Below are positions 33,758-42,760 of a stretch of DNA of 64,000 nt, in pieces. The stretch lies in contig DHVW01000007.1 in assembly GCA_002412865.1 (NCBI GenBank), positions 1 through 64,000 of the forward strand, in the 5' to 3' direction. The notes beneath the pieces were generated by a model. That model did not search any database, was not told where the DNA came from, and worked only from the letters and a program-made list of their open reading frames with translations. Each line of letters opens with the position of its first letter. Position 1 is the stretch's first letter. This stretch comes from Sulfurovum sp. UBA5198. GTDB lineage: Bacteria > Campylobacterota > Campylobacteria > Campylobacterales > Sulfurovaceae. The position numbers and the translations under genes were made by a program.

Positions 33758-35971
33758 ATGAAAAATTTAATTATCGTAGAATCACCAGCAAAAGCTAGAA
33801 CCATAACGACTTTCTTGGGTAAAGACTATAAAGTAGTGGCTTCAAAAGGTCATATTAGAGACCTTCCTGCATACAACTTTGGCATCAAGATAGATGAAGA
33901 GAGCGGCGATTTTTTGCCTCAATATACAGTCCCAAAAGAAGCATCAGCGACCGTTAAAGAACTAAAAGCATTAGCCAAAGATGCTGAGAACATCTTTATC
34001 GCAACCGATGAAGATAGAGAGGGTGAGGCTATTGGATTTCATATTGCAACTGCTATTGGTAAAGAACCGCTGTCATTACCCAGAATAGTATTTCATGAGA
34101 TTACTAAGTCTGCTATCAATCATGCACTTGAAAATCCACGGATTATAGATATGCAAAGTGTAGATGCACAGCAAGCCAGAAGGCTACTTGACCGCATGGT
34201 GGGATATAAACTATCTCCACTACTTGCTAGTAAAATACAAAAAGGTCTTAGTGCAGGGAGAGTGCAAAGCTCAACACTCAAAATCGTAGTTGACAAAGAA
34301 CGAGAGATTCAAGCGTTTATTGCCGAGGAATACTGGAGTATTGATGGCGTATTTGCTCCCGATATAGAAGCTGCACTAATAAAACACAAAACCACCAAAA
34401 TAGATAAACTAACTATCACAGACAAACAAATGGCTGATGAGATAGAAAGCTCATGTATGAGTGATAAATATACTATTAGTGAAATAGAAACGAAATCTAA
34501 AAAAAGCAAAACTCCACCTCCTTTTATGACATCTACATTACAACAAAGTGCATCAACTCAATTAGGATTTTCTCCTAAAAAAACAATGATGGTAGCACAA
34601 AAGCTTTATGAAGGTGTTAAGACCGATAAAGGCGTGATGGGTGTCATAACCTACATGAGAACTGATAGTTTAAATCTTGCAAAAGAGGCAGTAGAGAAAG
34701 CTCGTGAGTACATAAATAGCAACTTTGGAGAAAAGTATCTACCTGAGCAACCACGAATTTATACAAGCAAAGCAAAGGGGGCTCAAGAAGCTCACGAAGC
34801 AATCCGCCCAACAATGGTAGAGTTTGATCCAAAAACTGCTAGCGAATATCTGGCTGCTGATGAGCTAAAGCTATATAAGCTAATTTATAATAGATTTTTA
34901 GCATGTCAAATGAATGAGGCAATTATCGAGTCACAAAATATTCTATTTGAAGGCAATGAAAATACATTTAAAGTCAATGGTAAAAGACTAATATTTGATG
35001 GTTTCTATAGGGTAACAGGATATACAGAAAAAGATAAATTATTGCCAAAACTAGAGCCAAAAAGCGTCATATTATTAAATAAAATAGTTTCACTTCAACA
35101 TTTTACAGAACCACCTGCAAGGTACAATGAAGCAAGCCTAATCAAAATGATAGAATCTCTTGGTATTGGTAGACCAAGTACATATGCCCCAACCATCTCT
35201 ATACTAGAAACACGAAAATATATATCATTTGTCGAGAAAAGAATTCACCCAGATGAGAGTGCATTTTTGGTAACAAAAATGCTTGAAGAGCATTTTCCAG
35301 AAATTGTAGACAGTAGCTTTACTGCGAATATGGAAGAGAAGCTTGACCTTGTTGCAAGTGGTGAGCAGAATTGGCAAACTATTTTAAAAGAGTTCTATAA
35401 TCCATTTATGGAAAAAATAGCTGCAGGAAAAGAGAATATAATCAGCCTAAAAACTGCCACACCTACTGGCGAAAAATGCCCTGAGTGCGATAGCGAACTT
35501 CTGCTTAGAAAAGGTAGATTTGGTGAATTTATAGCATGTAGTAATTTTCCTAAATGCAAATATACAAAAAACATGGGCAAAACTGAAGGCACAGAAGAAG
35601 ATGAGAATAAAGGTGAAGCCACTGACGAGAAATGTGACAAATGTGGTGCAGACATGACCATAAAAGGTGGCAAGAGAGGTAAATTCTTGGCGTGCACAGC
35701 ATATCCGACTTGTAAAAATACGAAATCATTAACTGGGGCGGAAGAGATAAAGGCCCCATGTCCAGAATGTGGCGGGAAGCTAAATGAGAGGCTTGGTAAG
35801 CGTGGTAAATTTTATGGATGTAGTAATTATCCAGAATGTAATTTTATAGCAAACTTCGAGCCAATAGAACATAAATGCAAAGAGTGTGGATATATGATGG
35901 GCAAAAAAATACTTAAAACAAAAGAGTATTATGAGTGTTACAAATGCAAACACAAAGAGGATATAGTATGA
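33758..35971 (+). CDS. topA: DNA topoisomerase I
   Basis: A 737-aa type IA topoisomerase that relaxes negative supercoils. MKNLIIVESPAKARTI opens the Toprim domain, with ATDEDREGEAIGFHI following; the active-site Tyr lies in GVITYMRTDS. The C-terminal 150 residues carry four zinc-ribbon modules (for example CPECDSELLLRKGRFGEFIACS). The start at 33758 is set by the MKNLIIVES consensus; upstream in-frame codons overlap the asnB promoter region and are not coding. The stop overlaps the bioB start (ATGA). Confidence 0.96.
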   Translation: MKNLIIVESPAKARTITTFLGKDYKVVASKGHIRDLPAYNFGIKIDEESGDFLPQYTVPKEASATVKELKALAKDAENIFIATDEDREGEAIGFHIATAIGKEPLSLPRIVFHEITKSAINHALENPRIIDMQSVDAQQARRLLDRMVGYKLSPLLASKIQKGLSAGRVQSSTLKIVVDKEREIQAFIAEEYWSIDGVFAPDIEAALIKHKTTKIDKLTITDKQMADEIESSCMSDKYTISEIETKSKKSKTPPPFMTSTLQQSASTQLGFSPKKTMMVAQKLYEGVKTDKGVMGVITYMRTDSLNLAKEAVEKAREYINSNFGEKYLPEQPRIYTSKAKGAQEAHEAIRPTMVEFDPKTASEYLAADELKLYKLIYNRFLACQMNEAIIESQNILFEGNENTFKVNGKRLIFDGFYRVTGYTEKDKLLPKLEPKSVILLNKIVSLQHFTEPPARYNEASLIKMIESLGIGRPSTYAPTISILETRKYISFVEKRIHPDESAFLVTKMLEEHFPEIVDSSFTANMEEKLDLVASGEQNWQTILKEFYNPFMEKIAAGKENIISLKTATPTGEKCPECDSELLLRKGRFGEFIACSNFPKCKYTKNMGKTEGTEEDENKGEATDEKCDKCGADMTIKGGKRGKFLACTAYPTCKNTKSLTGAEEIKAPCPECGGKLNERLGKRGKFYGCSNYPECNFIANFEPIEHKCKECGYMMGKKILKTKEYYECYKCKHKEDIV

Positions 35972-36825
35972 TGCCAAATGAAGTTTTTTTATGCTCGATT
36001 AATAATATTCTAAGCGGTAGCTGCGGAGAAGATTGTTCATTTTGCACCCAAAGTTCCCGTTATCACGCCGATATCGAGAAGTATACACTAAAGCCGATTG
36101 AGACAATTGTTGCAGAAGCTAAAGTGGCCAAAAGTGTTGGTGCATTAGGATATTGTCTTGTTACAGCTGGTAGAGGTTTAGATGAGCGTAAAACTGAATA
36201 TATAGCTAAGGCAGCAACTGCAATCAAAAATGAAATAGATGGTCTAAATTTAATAGCTTGCAATGGACTTGCCACAAAAGAACAGTTAAAATTCCTAAAA
36301 GATAGTGGTGTAGATAGCTACAATCATAACCTTGAAGCATCACAATCATATTATGCCACCATATGTACAACTCATAGCTGGGCTGAACGATATGAGACTT
36401 GTGAAAATGTAAAATCAGTAGGCTTGTCTTTATGCACAGGTGGGATTTTTGGTATGGGCGAGAGTGAAGGCGATAGAATAGAGCTTATTAAGTCTGTCAT
36501 TTCACTATCTCCCGATTCGGTTACGCTTAACTTTTATCACCCAAATCCATCATTGCCAATCAAAGAGCGAAATATCTCAACCGATGAAGCACTAAAAGTT
36601 ATTTCTAGAATGAAAAATGGGCTAGGTGTTGGTAAAATTTTGATGGTAGCTGGCGGCAGAGAACTTATATTTGCTGGTCGTGAGCTTGAAATGTTTAATG
36701 CTGGGGTAAATGCGATTGTTACTGGAAACTATTTGACTACCAAAGGTGATGAACCAAGTAGTGACAAAGTTATGCTAAATGCGTTAAAGCTAAGCATTGC
36801 TACAAATTGTGATAATTTGAAATAA
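35968..36825 (+). CDS. bioB: biotin synthase
   Basis: A 285-aa radical-SAM enzyme that inserts sulfur into dethiobiotin. The radical-SAM cluster is CGEDCSFC; NHNLEAS, YETCENVKSVGLSLCTGGIFGMGE and LNFYHPNPSLPI are BioB blocks including the [2Fe-2S] ligands. It is the short epsilonproteobacterial form. Start at 35968 (ATGATG, overlapping the topA stop); the next ATG at 35971 is equally possible. It is translated from the topA message, an arrangement also seen in relatives. Confidence 0.93.
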   Translation: MMPNEVFLCSINNILSGSCGEDCSFCTQSSRYHADIEKYTLKPIETIVAEAKVAKSVGALGYCLVTAGRGLDERKTEYIAKAATAIKNEIDGLNLIACNGLATKEQLKFLKDSGVDSYNHNLEASQSYYATICTTHSWAERYETCENVKSVGLSLCTGGIFGMGESEGDRIELIKSVISLSPDSVTLNFYHPNPSLPIKERNISTDEALKVISRMKNGLGVGKILMVAGGRELIFAGRELEMFNAGVNAIVTGNYLTTKGDEPSSDKVMLNALKLSIATNCDNLK

Positions 36826-36837
36826 ATCGTTATCTCT

Positions 36838-37095
36838 CTAGTTCTCTTTTCTATTCCTATTTTGCTGTTTAAGTTCAAAATATTTTTTTTGAAGAACAGC
36901 ATTACTATTTTTTAGTTCAATAATTTTATTTGTAAGGTTTTGCTTTTCACTTCTGAGTTTAAAATATGTTAGTATAGAATTCTCTCCAAAAAGTAAAATA
37001 CCAAGATAAATACCCAAAAAAGCGATGACAGAGCCAATGATTAAAAATCTTCTATCAATGGTGTCTGATATTAAAGCAAATATTCTATGAATCAT
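36838..37095 (-). CDS. FtsB/DivIC-like septum formation initiator family protein
   Basis: An 85-aa bitopic protein: a short cytoplasmic tail, one membrane helix (residues 17-36) and a periplasmic coiled coil with heptad-like LRSEKQNLTNKIIELKNSN. This matches FtsB-type proteins that recruit the septal synthase FtsWI. It follows eno with a small gap, the eno-ftsB order seen in many proteobacteria, which strengthens the call. Confidence 0.75.
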   Translation of the reverse strand: MIHRIFALISDTIDRRFLIIGSVIAFLGIYLGILLFGENSILTYFKLRSEKQNLTNKIIELKNSNAVLQKKYFELKQQNRNRKEN

Positions 37096-37103
37096 AAGTT
37101 ACT

Positions 37104-38378
37104 TTAAAAAAGTTTATTGCCCAAATATTCAGACCCTTCAAATGTTAGCTCCCGTTCAATCTCAAGAAGTCTATTGTATTTAGCAACCCTATCGCTTCTA
37201 GCAGTCGATCCTGTTTTAATCTCACCAGTATTCAAAGCAACAGCAAAGTCCGCTATAAATGTATCTTCACTCTCGCCAGAACGGTGACTCATTACACATT
37301 TGTATCCATTTCTTTGAGCTAATCTAACAGTTTGCATTGTTTCACTTACTGTACCTATCTGATTTGGCTTGATAAGTATAGAGTTAGCTATTCCTTTTTC
37401 AATTCCTTTTTTTAGGATATTTACATTTGTTACAAATAAATCATCTCCAACTATTTGGATCCTATTTCCAAGTCTCTCTGTCATTATCTTCCAGCCAGCC
37501 CAATCATCTTCGCTTAATCCATCTTCGATTGAAACTATTGGATATTTATTGCACATATCTTCATAATAGCTAACTAGCTCCGCACTCGTCACTTTTCTAT
37601 TTTCTGACTTTAGATTATACAATCCATTTTCGTCAACCAATTCAGAGGCTGCAACATCGAGGGCTATTGCTATCTGCTCTCCAGCTTTATATCCTGCTTT
37701 TTCAATTGCCTGGATAATAATCGCTATTGGCTCTTCGTTATTTTTAAGATTTGGGGCGAATCCACCTTCGTCACCAACAGCCGTACTCTCACCCATATCA
37801 TTAATGATTTGTTTTAGGTGATGATAAACCTCTGCACTTGCCTGAAGTCCATCTGAGAACTTCTCAAATCCAAGAGGCATAATCATATATTCTTGAAAAT
37901 CAACAGAGTTGTTTGCATGTGAACCACCATTGATTATATTCAGCATAGGAACAGGTATCAAAAGTGCATTAGCTCCACCGAGATATCTATATAGAGGTAT
38001 TTTTAGAGATTTAGCAGCTGCTCTAGCTACGGCCATAGATACGCCAAGTACTGCATTTGCTCCAAGATTGGCATAATTATCAGTACCATCAAGCTCTTTC
38101 ATAGCGGCATCAATCTCACCTTGCCCAAATGGGCTTGAACCTATTAATGCTTCAGCTATAACTGTATTGATATTTTCACACGCCTTAAGCACACCTTTAC
38201 CCATATAGCGACTTCCACCATCGCGAAGCTCTAACGCCTCTCTCTTGCCAGTACTAGCACCACTTGGGACTATTGCATTAACCAAAGTACCATCACTTAA
38301 GTGTACAGTTGCTCTTACAGTTGGGTTACCTCTACTATCCATTACTTCATCAGCTCTAATATCGTCAATATATATCAT
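37104..38378 (-). CDS. eno: enolase
   Basis: A 424-aa glycolytic enzyme interconverting 2-phosphoglycerate and phosphoenolpyruvate. Signatures: ADEVMDSRGNPTVRATVHL, NIINGGSHANNSVDFQEYMI, the Mg ligand block SIEDGLSEDDWAGW and LIKPNQIGTVSETM, SHRSGESEDTFIADFAVAL. Upstream of the FtsB-like gene and downstream of recA on the same strand. Confidence 0.97.
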   Translation of the reverse strand: MIYIDDIRADEVMDSRGNPTVRATVHLSDGTLVNAIVPSGASTGKREALELRDGGSRYMGKGVLKACENINTVIAEALIGSSPFGQGEIDAAMKELDGTDNYANLGANAVLGVSMAVARAAAKSLKIPLYRYLGGANALLIPVPMLNIINGGSHANNSVDFQEYMIMPLGFEKFSDGLQASAEVYHHLKQIINDMGESTAVGDEGGFAPNLKNNEEPIAIIIQAIEKAGYKAGEQIAIALDVAASELVDENGLYNLKSENRKVTSAELVSYYEDMCNKYPIVSIEDGLSEDDWAGWKIMTERLGNRIQIVGDDLFVTNVNILKKGIEKGIANSILIKPNQIGTVSETMQTVRLAQRNGYKCVMSHRSGESEDTFIADFAVALNTGEIKTGSTARSDRVAKYNRLLEIERELTFEGSEYLGNKLF

Positions 38379-38443
38379 GTTTTACTACTCCATTAAAAAT
38401 TACTTTATTTTAACGAAAGTTATCTAAAGGCTTGATTTACGGT

Positions 38444-39484
38444 CTACTCTTCTGTAGCCAAATCACCCTCACCCATTGAAAGCATATCACTCACTCCTAG
38501 TGCTTCTCTGATTTTGGCTTCTATCTCTTCGCGAAGAGGTATATTGTCTTTCAGGGTTTGTTTCGCACCCTCTTTGCCTTGCCCTAGCTTGTGAGCTCCA
38601 TAACTAAACCATGCTCCAGCTTTGTCGACAATGTCAAGTTTTACACCATAATCAATGATTTCACCTTCGCTACTAATCCCTTCTCCAAACATAATATCAA
38701 ATTCAGCTTGTCTAAAAGGTGGTGCTACTTTATTTTTCACAACTTTGGCTTTTACTCTATTTCCTATTGATGATTCACCCTGTTTTAGCGTTGCAATTCT
38801 TCGCACATCTATTCTTACTGATGCATAAAATTTTAGTGCATTTCCTCCAGTTGTAGTTTCAGGTGAGCCATAGCCCATTGTTCCTATTTTCATACGAATT
38901 TGATTTATAAATATTACTGTTGTATTGGTCTTGTGTAAAACGCCAGTAAGCTTTCTTAGTGCCTGACTCATTAATCTTGCTTGAAGACCAACATGCATAT
39001 CTCCCATGTCGCCCTCAATCTCATTTTTAGGGGTTAGTGCTGCTACAGAATCCACGACTATTAGCCCAACTGCTCCGCTTCTAGCTAATGTCTCTAATAT
39101 ATCAAGTGCTTGCTCGCCATAATCAGGCTGTGAAACCAAAAGATTGTCTACATCCACGCCCAAATTTTTGGCATATTTTACATCAAGAGCATGTTCTGCA
39201 TCAATAAATGCACAAATCTCTCCATTCTTTTGAGCTGAAGCAGTTATCTGTAAAGCTAGTGTCGTTTTACCAGAGGATTCAGGTCCATATATCTCTATCA
39301 CACGACCTTGTGGTACCCCGCCAATTCCAAGAGCAATATCAAGACCCAACGAACCTGTGCTAATAGATTCAATCGGTTCAAAATCTTTATCGCCAAGACG
39401 CATTAGTGTACCCTTGCCAAATGATTTTTCAATCTGCTTCATAGCCATCTCTAGTGCTTTTTCTTTTTGTGCGTCCATTGCCAT
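38444..39484 (-). CDS. recA: recombinase A
   Basis: A 346-aa recombinase. Walker A is GPESSGKTTLALQ, LIVVDSVAALTPKNEIEGDM is the Walker B and L1 region, and INQIRMKIGTMGYGSPETTTGGNALKFYA spans L2. It promotes homologous strand exchange and DNA repair. The next gene on this strand is eno, 66 bases on, so the two may share a message. The upstream region carries a 45-bp perfect palindrome; no LexA gene is in the window. Confidence 0.97.
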   Translation of the reverse strand: MAMDAQKEKALEMAMKQIEKSFGKGTLMRLGDKDFEPIESISTGSLGLDIALGIGGVPQGRVIEIYGPESSGKTTLALQITASAQKNGEICAFIDAEHALDVKYAKNLGVDVDNLLVSQPDYGEQALDILETLARSGAVGLIVVDSVAALTPKNEIEGDMGDMHVGLQARLMSQALRKLTGVLHKTNTTVIFINQIRMKIGTMGYGSPETTTGGNALKFYASVRIDVRRIATLKQGESSIGNRVKAKVVKNKVAPPFRQAEFDIMFGEGISSEGEIIDYGVKLDIVDKAGAWFSYGAHKLGQGKEGAKQTLKDNIPLREEIEAKIREALGVSDMLSMGEGDLATEE

Positions 39485-39540
39485 AAACTATCCTTTAGTG
39501 TTGTTTTGTAATTCTATCGCTATTTTAATGGATTCCTAAT

Positions 39541-39585
39541 GAGCTAATGCAAAATATGTCAAATTGACATATTTTGCATTAGCTC
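39541..39585. repeat. 45-bp perfect palindrome upstream of recA
   Basis: Two 22-base arms (39541-39562 and 39564-39585) are exact reverse complements around one central base. It opens with GAGCTAATGC and closes with GCATTAGCTC. It lies 57 bases upstream of the recA start. No T-run follows, so it is not a typical terminator. The other parts of the 258-base gap between recA and cspA are AT-rich sequence and the cspA terminator. Confidence 0.85.
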
Positions 39586-39686
39586 TGAATATTTAAGACA
39601 CTAAAGATTAAAATATATTGATATATTGTTTTTGAATAAAGGGTTAGATTTTGAAAGAAATGAAATTTGAAGTATAGAGATAAAAT

Positions 39687-39731
39687 GAGTCAGAACTATT
39701 TGTTCTGACTCTAAGTAGAATGCATCTACTT
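39687..39731 (-). terminator. double hairpin terminator of cspA
   Basis: Just after the cspA stop (minus strand), AAGTAGA-TGCAT-TCTACTT (39713-39731) is followed by GAGTCAGAAC-AAATA-GTTCTGACTC (39687-39711), a perfect 10-bp stem with ATTTTAT after it. Confidence 0.7.
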
Positions 39732-39742
39732 ATTTGGAAAAC

Positions 39743-39961
39743 TTACAGAATATTCACATTCTCAGCTTGAGGACCTTTTTCGCCTTGTCCAACATCAAAA
39801 GAAACCTTTTGATTCTCAGCCAAATCTACACGACCATAACCACTGCTGTTTACATTACGGTAGTGTACGAATACATCTTTACTTCCGTCTTCTGGTTGGA
39901 TAAATCCAAAACCTTTTTCACTGTTAAACCATTTAACGGTTCCATTTTTTTGATTTGCCAT
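39743..39961 (-). CDS. cold-shock family nucleic-acid chaperone
   Basis: A 72-aa CspA-family OB-fold protein with both RNA-binding motifs, KGFGFIQP and DVFVHY. It binds single-stranded RNA/DNA and melts structure. The ATG at 39961 is chosen for the canonical start NGTVKWFN at residue 6 and for AAAGGA in front; the longer in-frame reading lies in the 5' untranslated region, which is long as in many csp mRNAs. A double hairpin terminates it. Confidence 0.93.
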   Translation of the reverse strand: MANQKNGTVKWFNSEKGFGFIQPEDGSKDVFVHYRNVNSSGYGRVDLAENQKVSFDVGQGEKGPQAENVNIL

Positions 39962-40169
39962 TGCAATTCCTTTAGTTATAAAATACACTTCATTGAAGTG
40001 ACCGAAAATATAAAATAGAGAGTATTCTTTGAAGATTGATAGTACTACTAACGAAAGGTTATAAATAAAAAACAAACCAAAGATGAAACTCAAAATCATC
40101 TTTCAATAAGCAAAGTATACCTGAATTATTTCATAATAGCAAACAATAATGATAAACTTTGCTTTTAAG

Positions 40170-40316
40170 CTAAATACGGCGCCCCTGAATGACACGAATC
40201 AAGACAATCACAATAGCGACAACCAATAATATATGAATTAATCCACCCATTGTATATGAGCTCACTAAACCTAAAATCCAAAGCACAACTAGAATGACTA
40301 CAATAGTTTCAAGCAT
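40170..40316 (-). CDS. 48-aa hydrophobic protein, Lmo0937-like family
   Basis: A very short gene encoding MLETIVVILVVLWILGLVSS, a Gly-Gly turn, a second hydrophobic helix and a terminal QGRRI. Two membrane helices separated by MGGLIH match the Lmo0937-like small membrane proteins, whose function is unknown. AAAGGAG stands 6 bases before the ATG, a very strong ribosome site. Upstream of it on the minus strand is a small hairpin (GCCAAATTATGGC). It is often stress-induced in other bacteria (family knowledge). Confidence 0.8.
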   Translation of the reverse strand: MLETIVVILVVLWILGLVSSYTMGGLIHILLVVAIVIVLIRVIQGRRI

Positions 40317-40452
40317 TTTATTCTCCTTTTGCCATAATTTGGCATATTACAAATTAAGAATCAAACAATCACTTAACTTTTTATTGTACTCTTTTGAATC
40401 TTAATGAATTATAAAACATAAGTTAATCAAATTATTTTAGTACAATAATCCA

Positions 40453-40508
40453 TATAATAACAAAATTGGTCTTCTAAAAGTTGCATATTCTATTTGGAAG
40501 ACCTTTTT
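40453..40508 (+). ncRNA. candidate very short transcript: promoter box followed directly by a terminator hairpin
   Basis: TATAAT (40453-40458) is followed 9 bases later by an 11-bp stem (40468-40478 with 40493-40503, one G.T pair) and TTTTT at 40504-40508, a textbook intrinsic terminator with no gene in front of it on this strand. A transcript from this box would be about 45 bases. Alternatively the terminator ends a longer RNA starting upstream; TTATTGTACT (40381) and AGTACAATAA (40439) form a 10-bp inverted repeat there. The rest of 40317-40563 is AT-rich with no ORF. Confidence 0.4.
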
Positions 40509-40531
40509 CTAAAGAAAGATAAATCTTTTGG

Positions 40532-40537
40532 TATAAT
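40532..40537 (+). promoter_or_regulatory. -10 box of mqnD
   Basis: TATAAT 26 bases before the mqnD ATG; GGAG lies 7 bases before the start. Confidence 0.55.
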
Positions 40538-40563
40538 ACCTTACATTAAATTCGGAGCTTCCA

Positions 40564-41424
40564 ATGAACATCTCTTTAGCACATTCGCCTGATGCGGATG
40601 ATATTTTTATGTACTATGCCATTGCATTTGGCTGGGTAGATACGATGGATTATAATATCACAAATGAAGCATTAGATATAGAAACACTAAATATCGAGGC
40701 AATAAAAGGCACATATGATATCACTGCCATAAGCTTTGGAATGTATCCACAAATCAAAGACGAATATGCACTTCTAAGAACGGCTGTAAGTTTTGGCGAG
40801 GGATATGGTCCAAAATTGGTGCGTAAAAAAACAACTAAATTAAAGCGAAATTTCAAAGTAGCCTTATCGGGAGCAAACACCACAAATGCAATGCTATTTC
40901 GTATTTTCTATCCTGATGCTAGAGTAGTTTATAAGAACTTTTTAGAAATTGAAGATGCTGTACTCAGTGGAGAAGTGGATGCAGGAGTATTGATACATGA
41001 GTCCATACTAAATTATAATGAGAGTCTTGAAGTAGAAAAAGAACTTTGGGATATTTGGCTTGAGCTTAGCGGAGGAGGATTGCCATTGCCTTTAGGTGGT
41101 ATGGCGTTGCGTCGTTCAATTCCTCTAAACCGTGCTATTGAAATAGAGCAAATACTTATAGAGGGTGTAAAAGTAGCGAATGAGCGAAAAGCGGAGCTTT
41201 CATCTAGACTAGAAAGTGAAAAACTAGTAAGAATTGATGGAGTCATGCTAGAGCGATACCTTGATATGTATGCATCGAGCGACTCTATTACGCTTAGTGA
41301 TATTCAGCTACAAGCTCTTGATAAGCTTTTTGAAATTGGACATAAAAGTGGATATTATCATGAAGCAATTAGAGCAGAAAATTATCTAATTCCTACGCAA
41401 TATGCTACGCTTCGGAATTCATAA
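40564..41424 (+). CDS. mqnD: 1,4-dihydroxy-6-naphthoate synthase (futalosine menaquinone pathway)
   Basis: A 286-aa protein with a periplasmic-binding-protein fold but no signal peptide. It opens with ISLAHSPDADDIFMYYAIA, followed by YDITAISFGMYP and SGGGLPLPLGGMALRR, matching MqnD of Campylobacterota. The enzyme cleaves cyclic dehypoxanthine futalosine to dihydroxynaphthoate, giving menaquinone, the quinone that the molybdoenzyme complex would use. Abuts murB with a one-base overlap. Confidence 0.85.
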   Translation: MNISLAHSPDADDIFMYYAIAFGWVDTMDYNITNEALDIETLNIEAIKGTYDITAISFGMYPQIKDEYALLRTAVSFGEGYGPKLVRKKTTKLKRNFKVALSGANTTNAMLFRIFYPDARVVYKNFLEIEDAVLSGEVDAGVLIHESILNYNESLEVEKELWDIWLELSGGGLPLPLGGMALRRSIPLNRAIEIEQILIEGVKVANERKAELSSRLESEKLVRIDGVMLERYLDMYASSDSITLSDIQLQALDKLFEIGHKSGYYHEAIRAENYLIPTQYATLRNS

Positions 41425-42200
41425 TGTATTTTAAAATTATAGATTTTAGCAAGTTTACAAGTATAAAAATCGGACAAGAAGAAGAGGTATTAATAATCGA
41501 AAAAGGCGATGAGATACCAAATGATAGACACTTAATAGGGCATGGAAATAATCTGCTCATCTCCAGAAATCCACCACCTCTCATGATGCTAGGAAAAGAT
41601 TTTGATTATATTACACTTGATGATAATATACTAACAATTGGTGCAGCTACTCCAACTGGCAAGATTTTATCTTTTACAAAAAAGCATAATATTGCTGGCT
41701 TTGAGTTTGTATCAAAGTTGCCTGGAAGCATGGGTGGAATGCTAGCCATGAATGCGGGGGTAAAAGAGTATGAGATATTTAATATACTAGATAGTGTAAA
41801 CATAAATGGTGCCTGGTACGATAAAAACGATATAGAGCATGGATATAGATTTGCAAAACTTGGTGGAGTTGCAACCGAAGCTAGATTTATAATTCAAAAA
41901 GGATTTAATACTGAGCTACTAAACTCACTAGTTTCGCTCCGCTCAAATCAGCCATCACAGCCTAGTGCTGGTTCACTATTTAAAAACCCGTCAAATGACC
42001 ATGCAGGCAGACTAATTGAAGCCGTAGGGCTAAAAGGAAAACAAATTGGTGGCATGGGATGGAGTGAGGTTCATGCAAATTTTTTGGTTAACTTTGGTGA
42101 TGGCACATTTGATGAGGCGATGGAGCTAATAAAACTCGCTAAACAAAGAGTAAAGCAAGAGTTTGGAATAGAGCTAAAATTAGAAGTTGAGATAGTTTAA
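41424..42200 (+). CDS. murB: UDP-N-acetylenolpyruvoylglucosamine reductase
   Basis: A 258-aa flavoenzyme, shorter than E. coli MurB (342) as usual in Campylobacterota. FAD-binding residues are in LIGHGNNLLIS and LPGSMGGMLAMNAGVKEYE; GSLFKNPSNDHAGRLIEA carries the catalytic Ser and WSEVHANFLVN follows. It reduces the enolpyruvyl group to make UDP-MurNAc for peptidoglycan. Overlaps mqnD by one base and is convergent to the DUF1566 gene with no gap. Confidence 0.93.
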   Translation: MYFKIIDFSKFTSIKIGQEEEVLIIEKGDEIPNDRHLIGHGNNLLISRNPPPLMMLGKDFDYITLDDNILTIGAATPTGKILSFTKKHNIAGFEFVSKLPGSMGGMLAMNAGVKEYEIFNILDSVNINGAWYDKNDIEHGYRFAKLGGVATEARFIIQKGFNTELLNSLVSLRSNQPSQPSAGSLFKNPSNDHAGRLIEAVGLKGKQIGGMGWSEVHANFLVNFGDGTFDEAMELIKLAKQRVKQEFGIELKLEVEIV

Positions 42201-42719
42201 CTATTTCTTAGTAGCGGTATCAGCGTTACATCTAACACATCTAATATAGTTAGATTGAATAGGCTGTCTAGCATATCTATGTCCGTCAACTGTATACACT
42301 ACAAAATATCTTCCTGCAGTTGCTGGAGTTGAAGTCCAAAAATCTGCACCACGATTATCAACAAAAACTCTCTGCTTTTTACTAACATTCATCATTTCAT
42401 CAGATGATGGCAGTCTCCAGTCAGAATAACCATTATAAACTAAAGTTTGGCAATAATTAACGGCATATGATTGATTTCCAGCTTTGCAATTAGAATCTTC
42501 AGTCACATAGGCAGCATCATCTGCATCTCTATACGACGCATCTTGCCACATTAGCTCATTATCAAGCTCTAAATATACTCCATTTTTGTAACAACCATCT
42601 TTTGCTGTGCAGTCTGATGAAATATTATTCGTATATGGCTCAATATCCATCAATCCACCAGCGTTCGCAGGTATAATAAAAACGCAAAGTGCTAAAACAA
42701 GAGTAATAATTTTATTCAT
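42201..42719 (-). CDS. exported DUF1566 (Lcl C-terminal domain) protein
   Basis: A 172-aa protein with a Sec signal peptide (residues 1-20, ending IPANAGG) and one DUF1566 domain: NELMWQD, AVNYCQTLVYNGYSDWRLPSSDEM and FWTSTPA with a terminal NYIRCVRC. Six cysteines in the mature part could form disulfides. The family is secreted or periplasmic and shares the lectin-like Lcl/FGE-type fold; its role is unknown. Confidence 0.85.
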   Translation of the reverse strand: MNKIITLVLALCVFIIPANAGGLMDIEPYTNNISSDCTAKDGCYKNGVYLELDNELMWQDASYRDADDAAYVTEDSNCKAGNQSYAVNYCQTLVYNGYSDWRLPSSDEMMNVSKKQRVFVDNRGADFWTSTPATAGRYFVVYTVDGHRYARQPIQSNYIRCVRCNADTATKK

Positions 42720-42760
42720 AAATAATCCTTTAATAAATTATACATTAAATTAACTTAACA

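Noticed and set aside
39734..40018. 94-codon plus-strand ORF over cspA
   Set aside because: Antisense to a clear cold-shock gene and its terminator.
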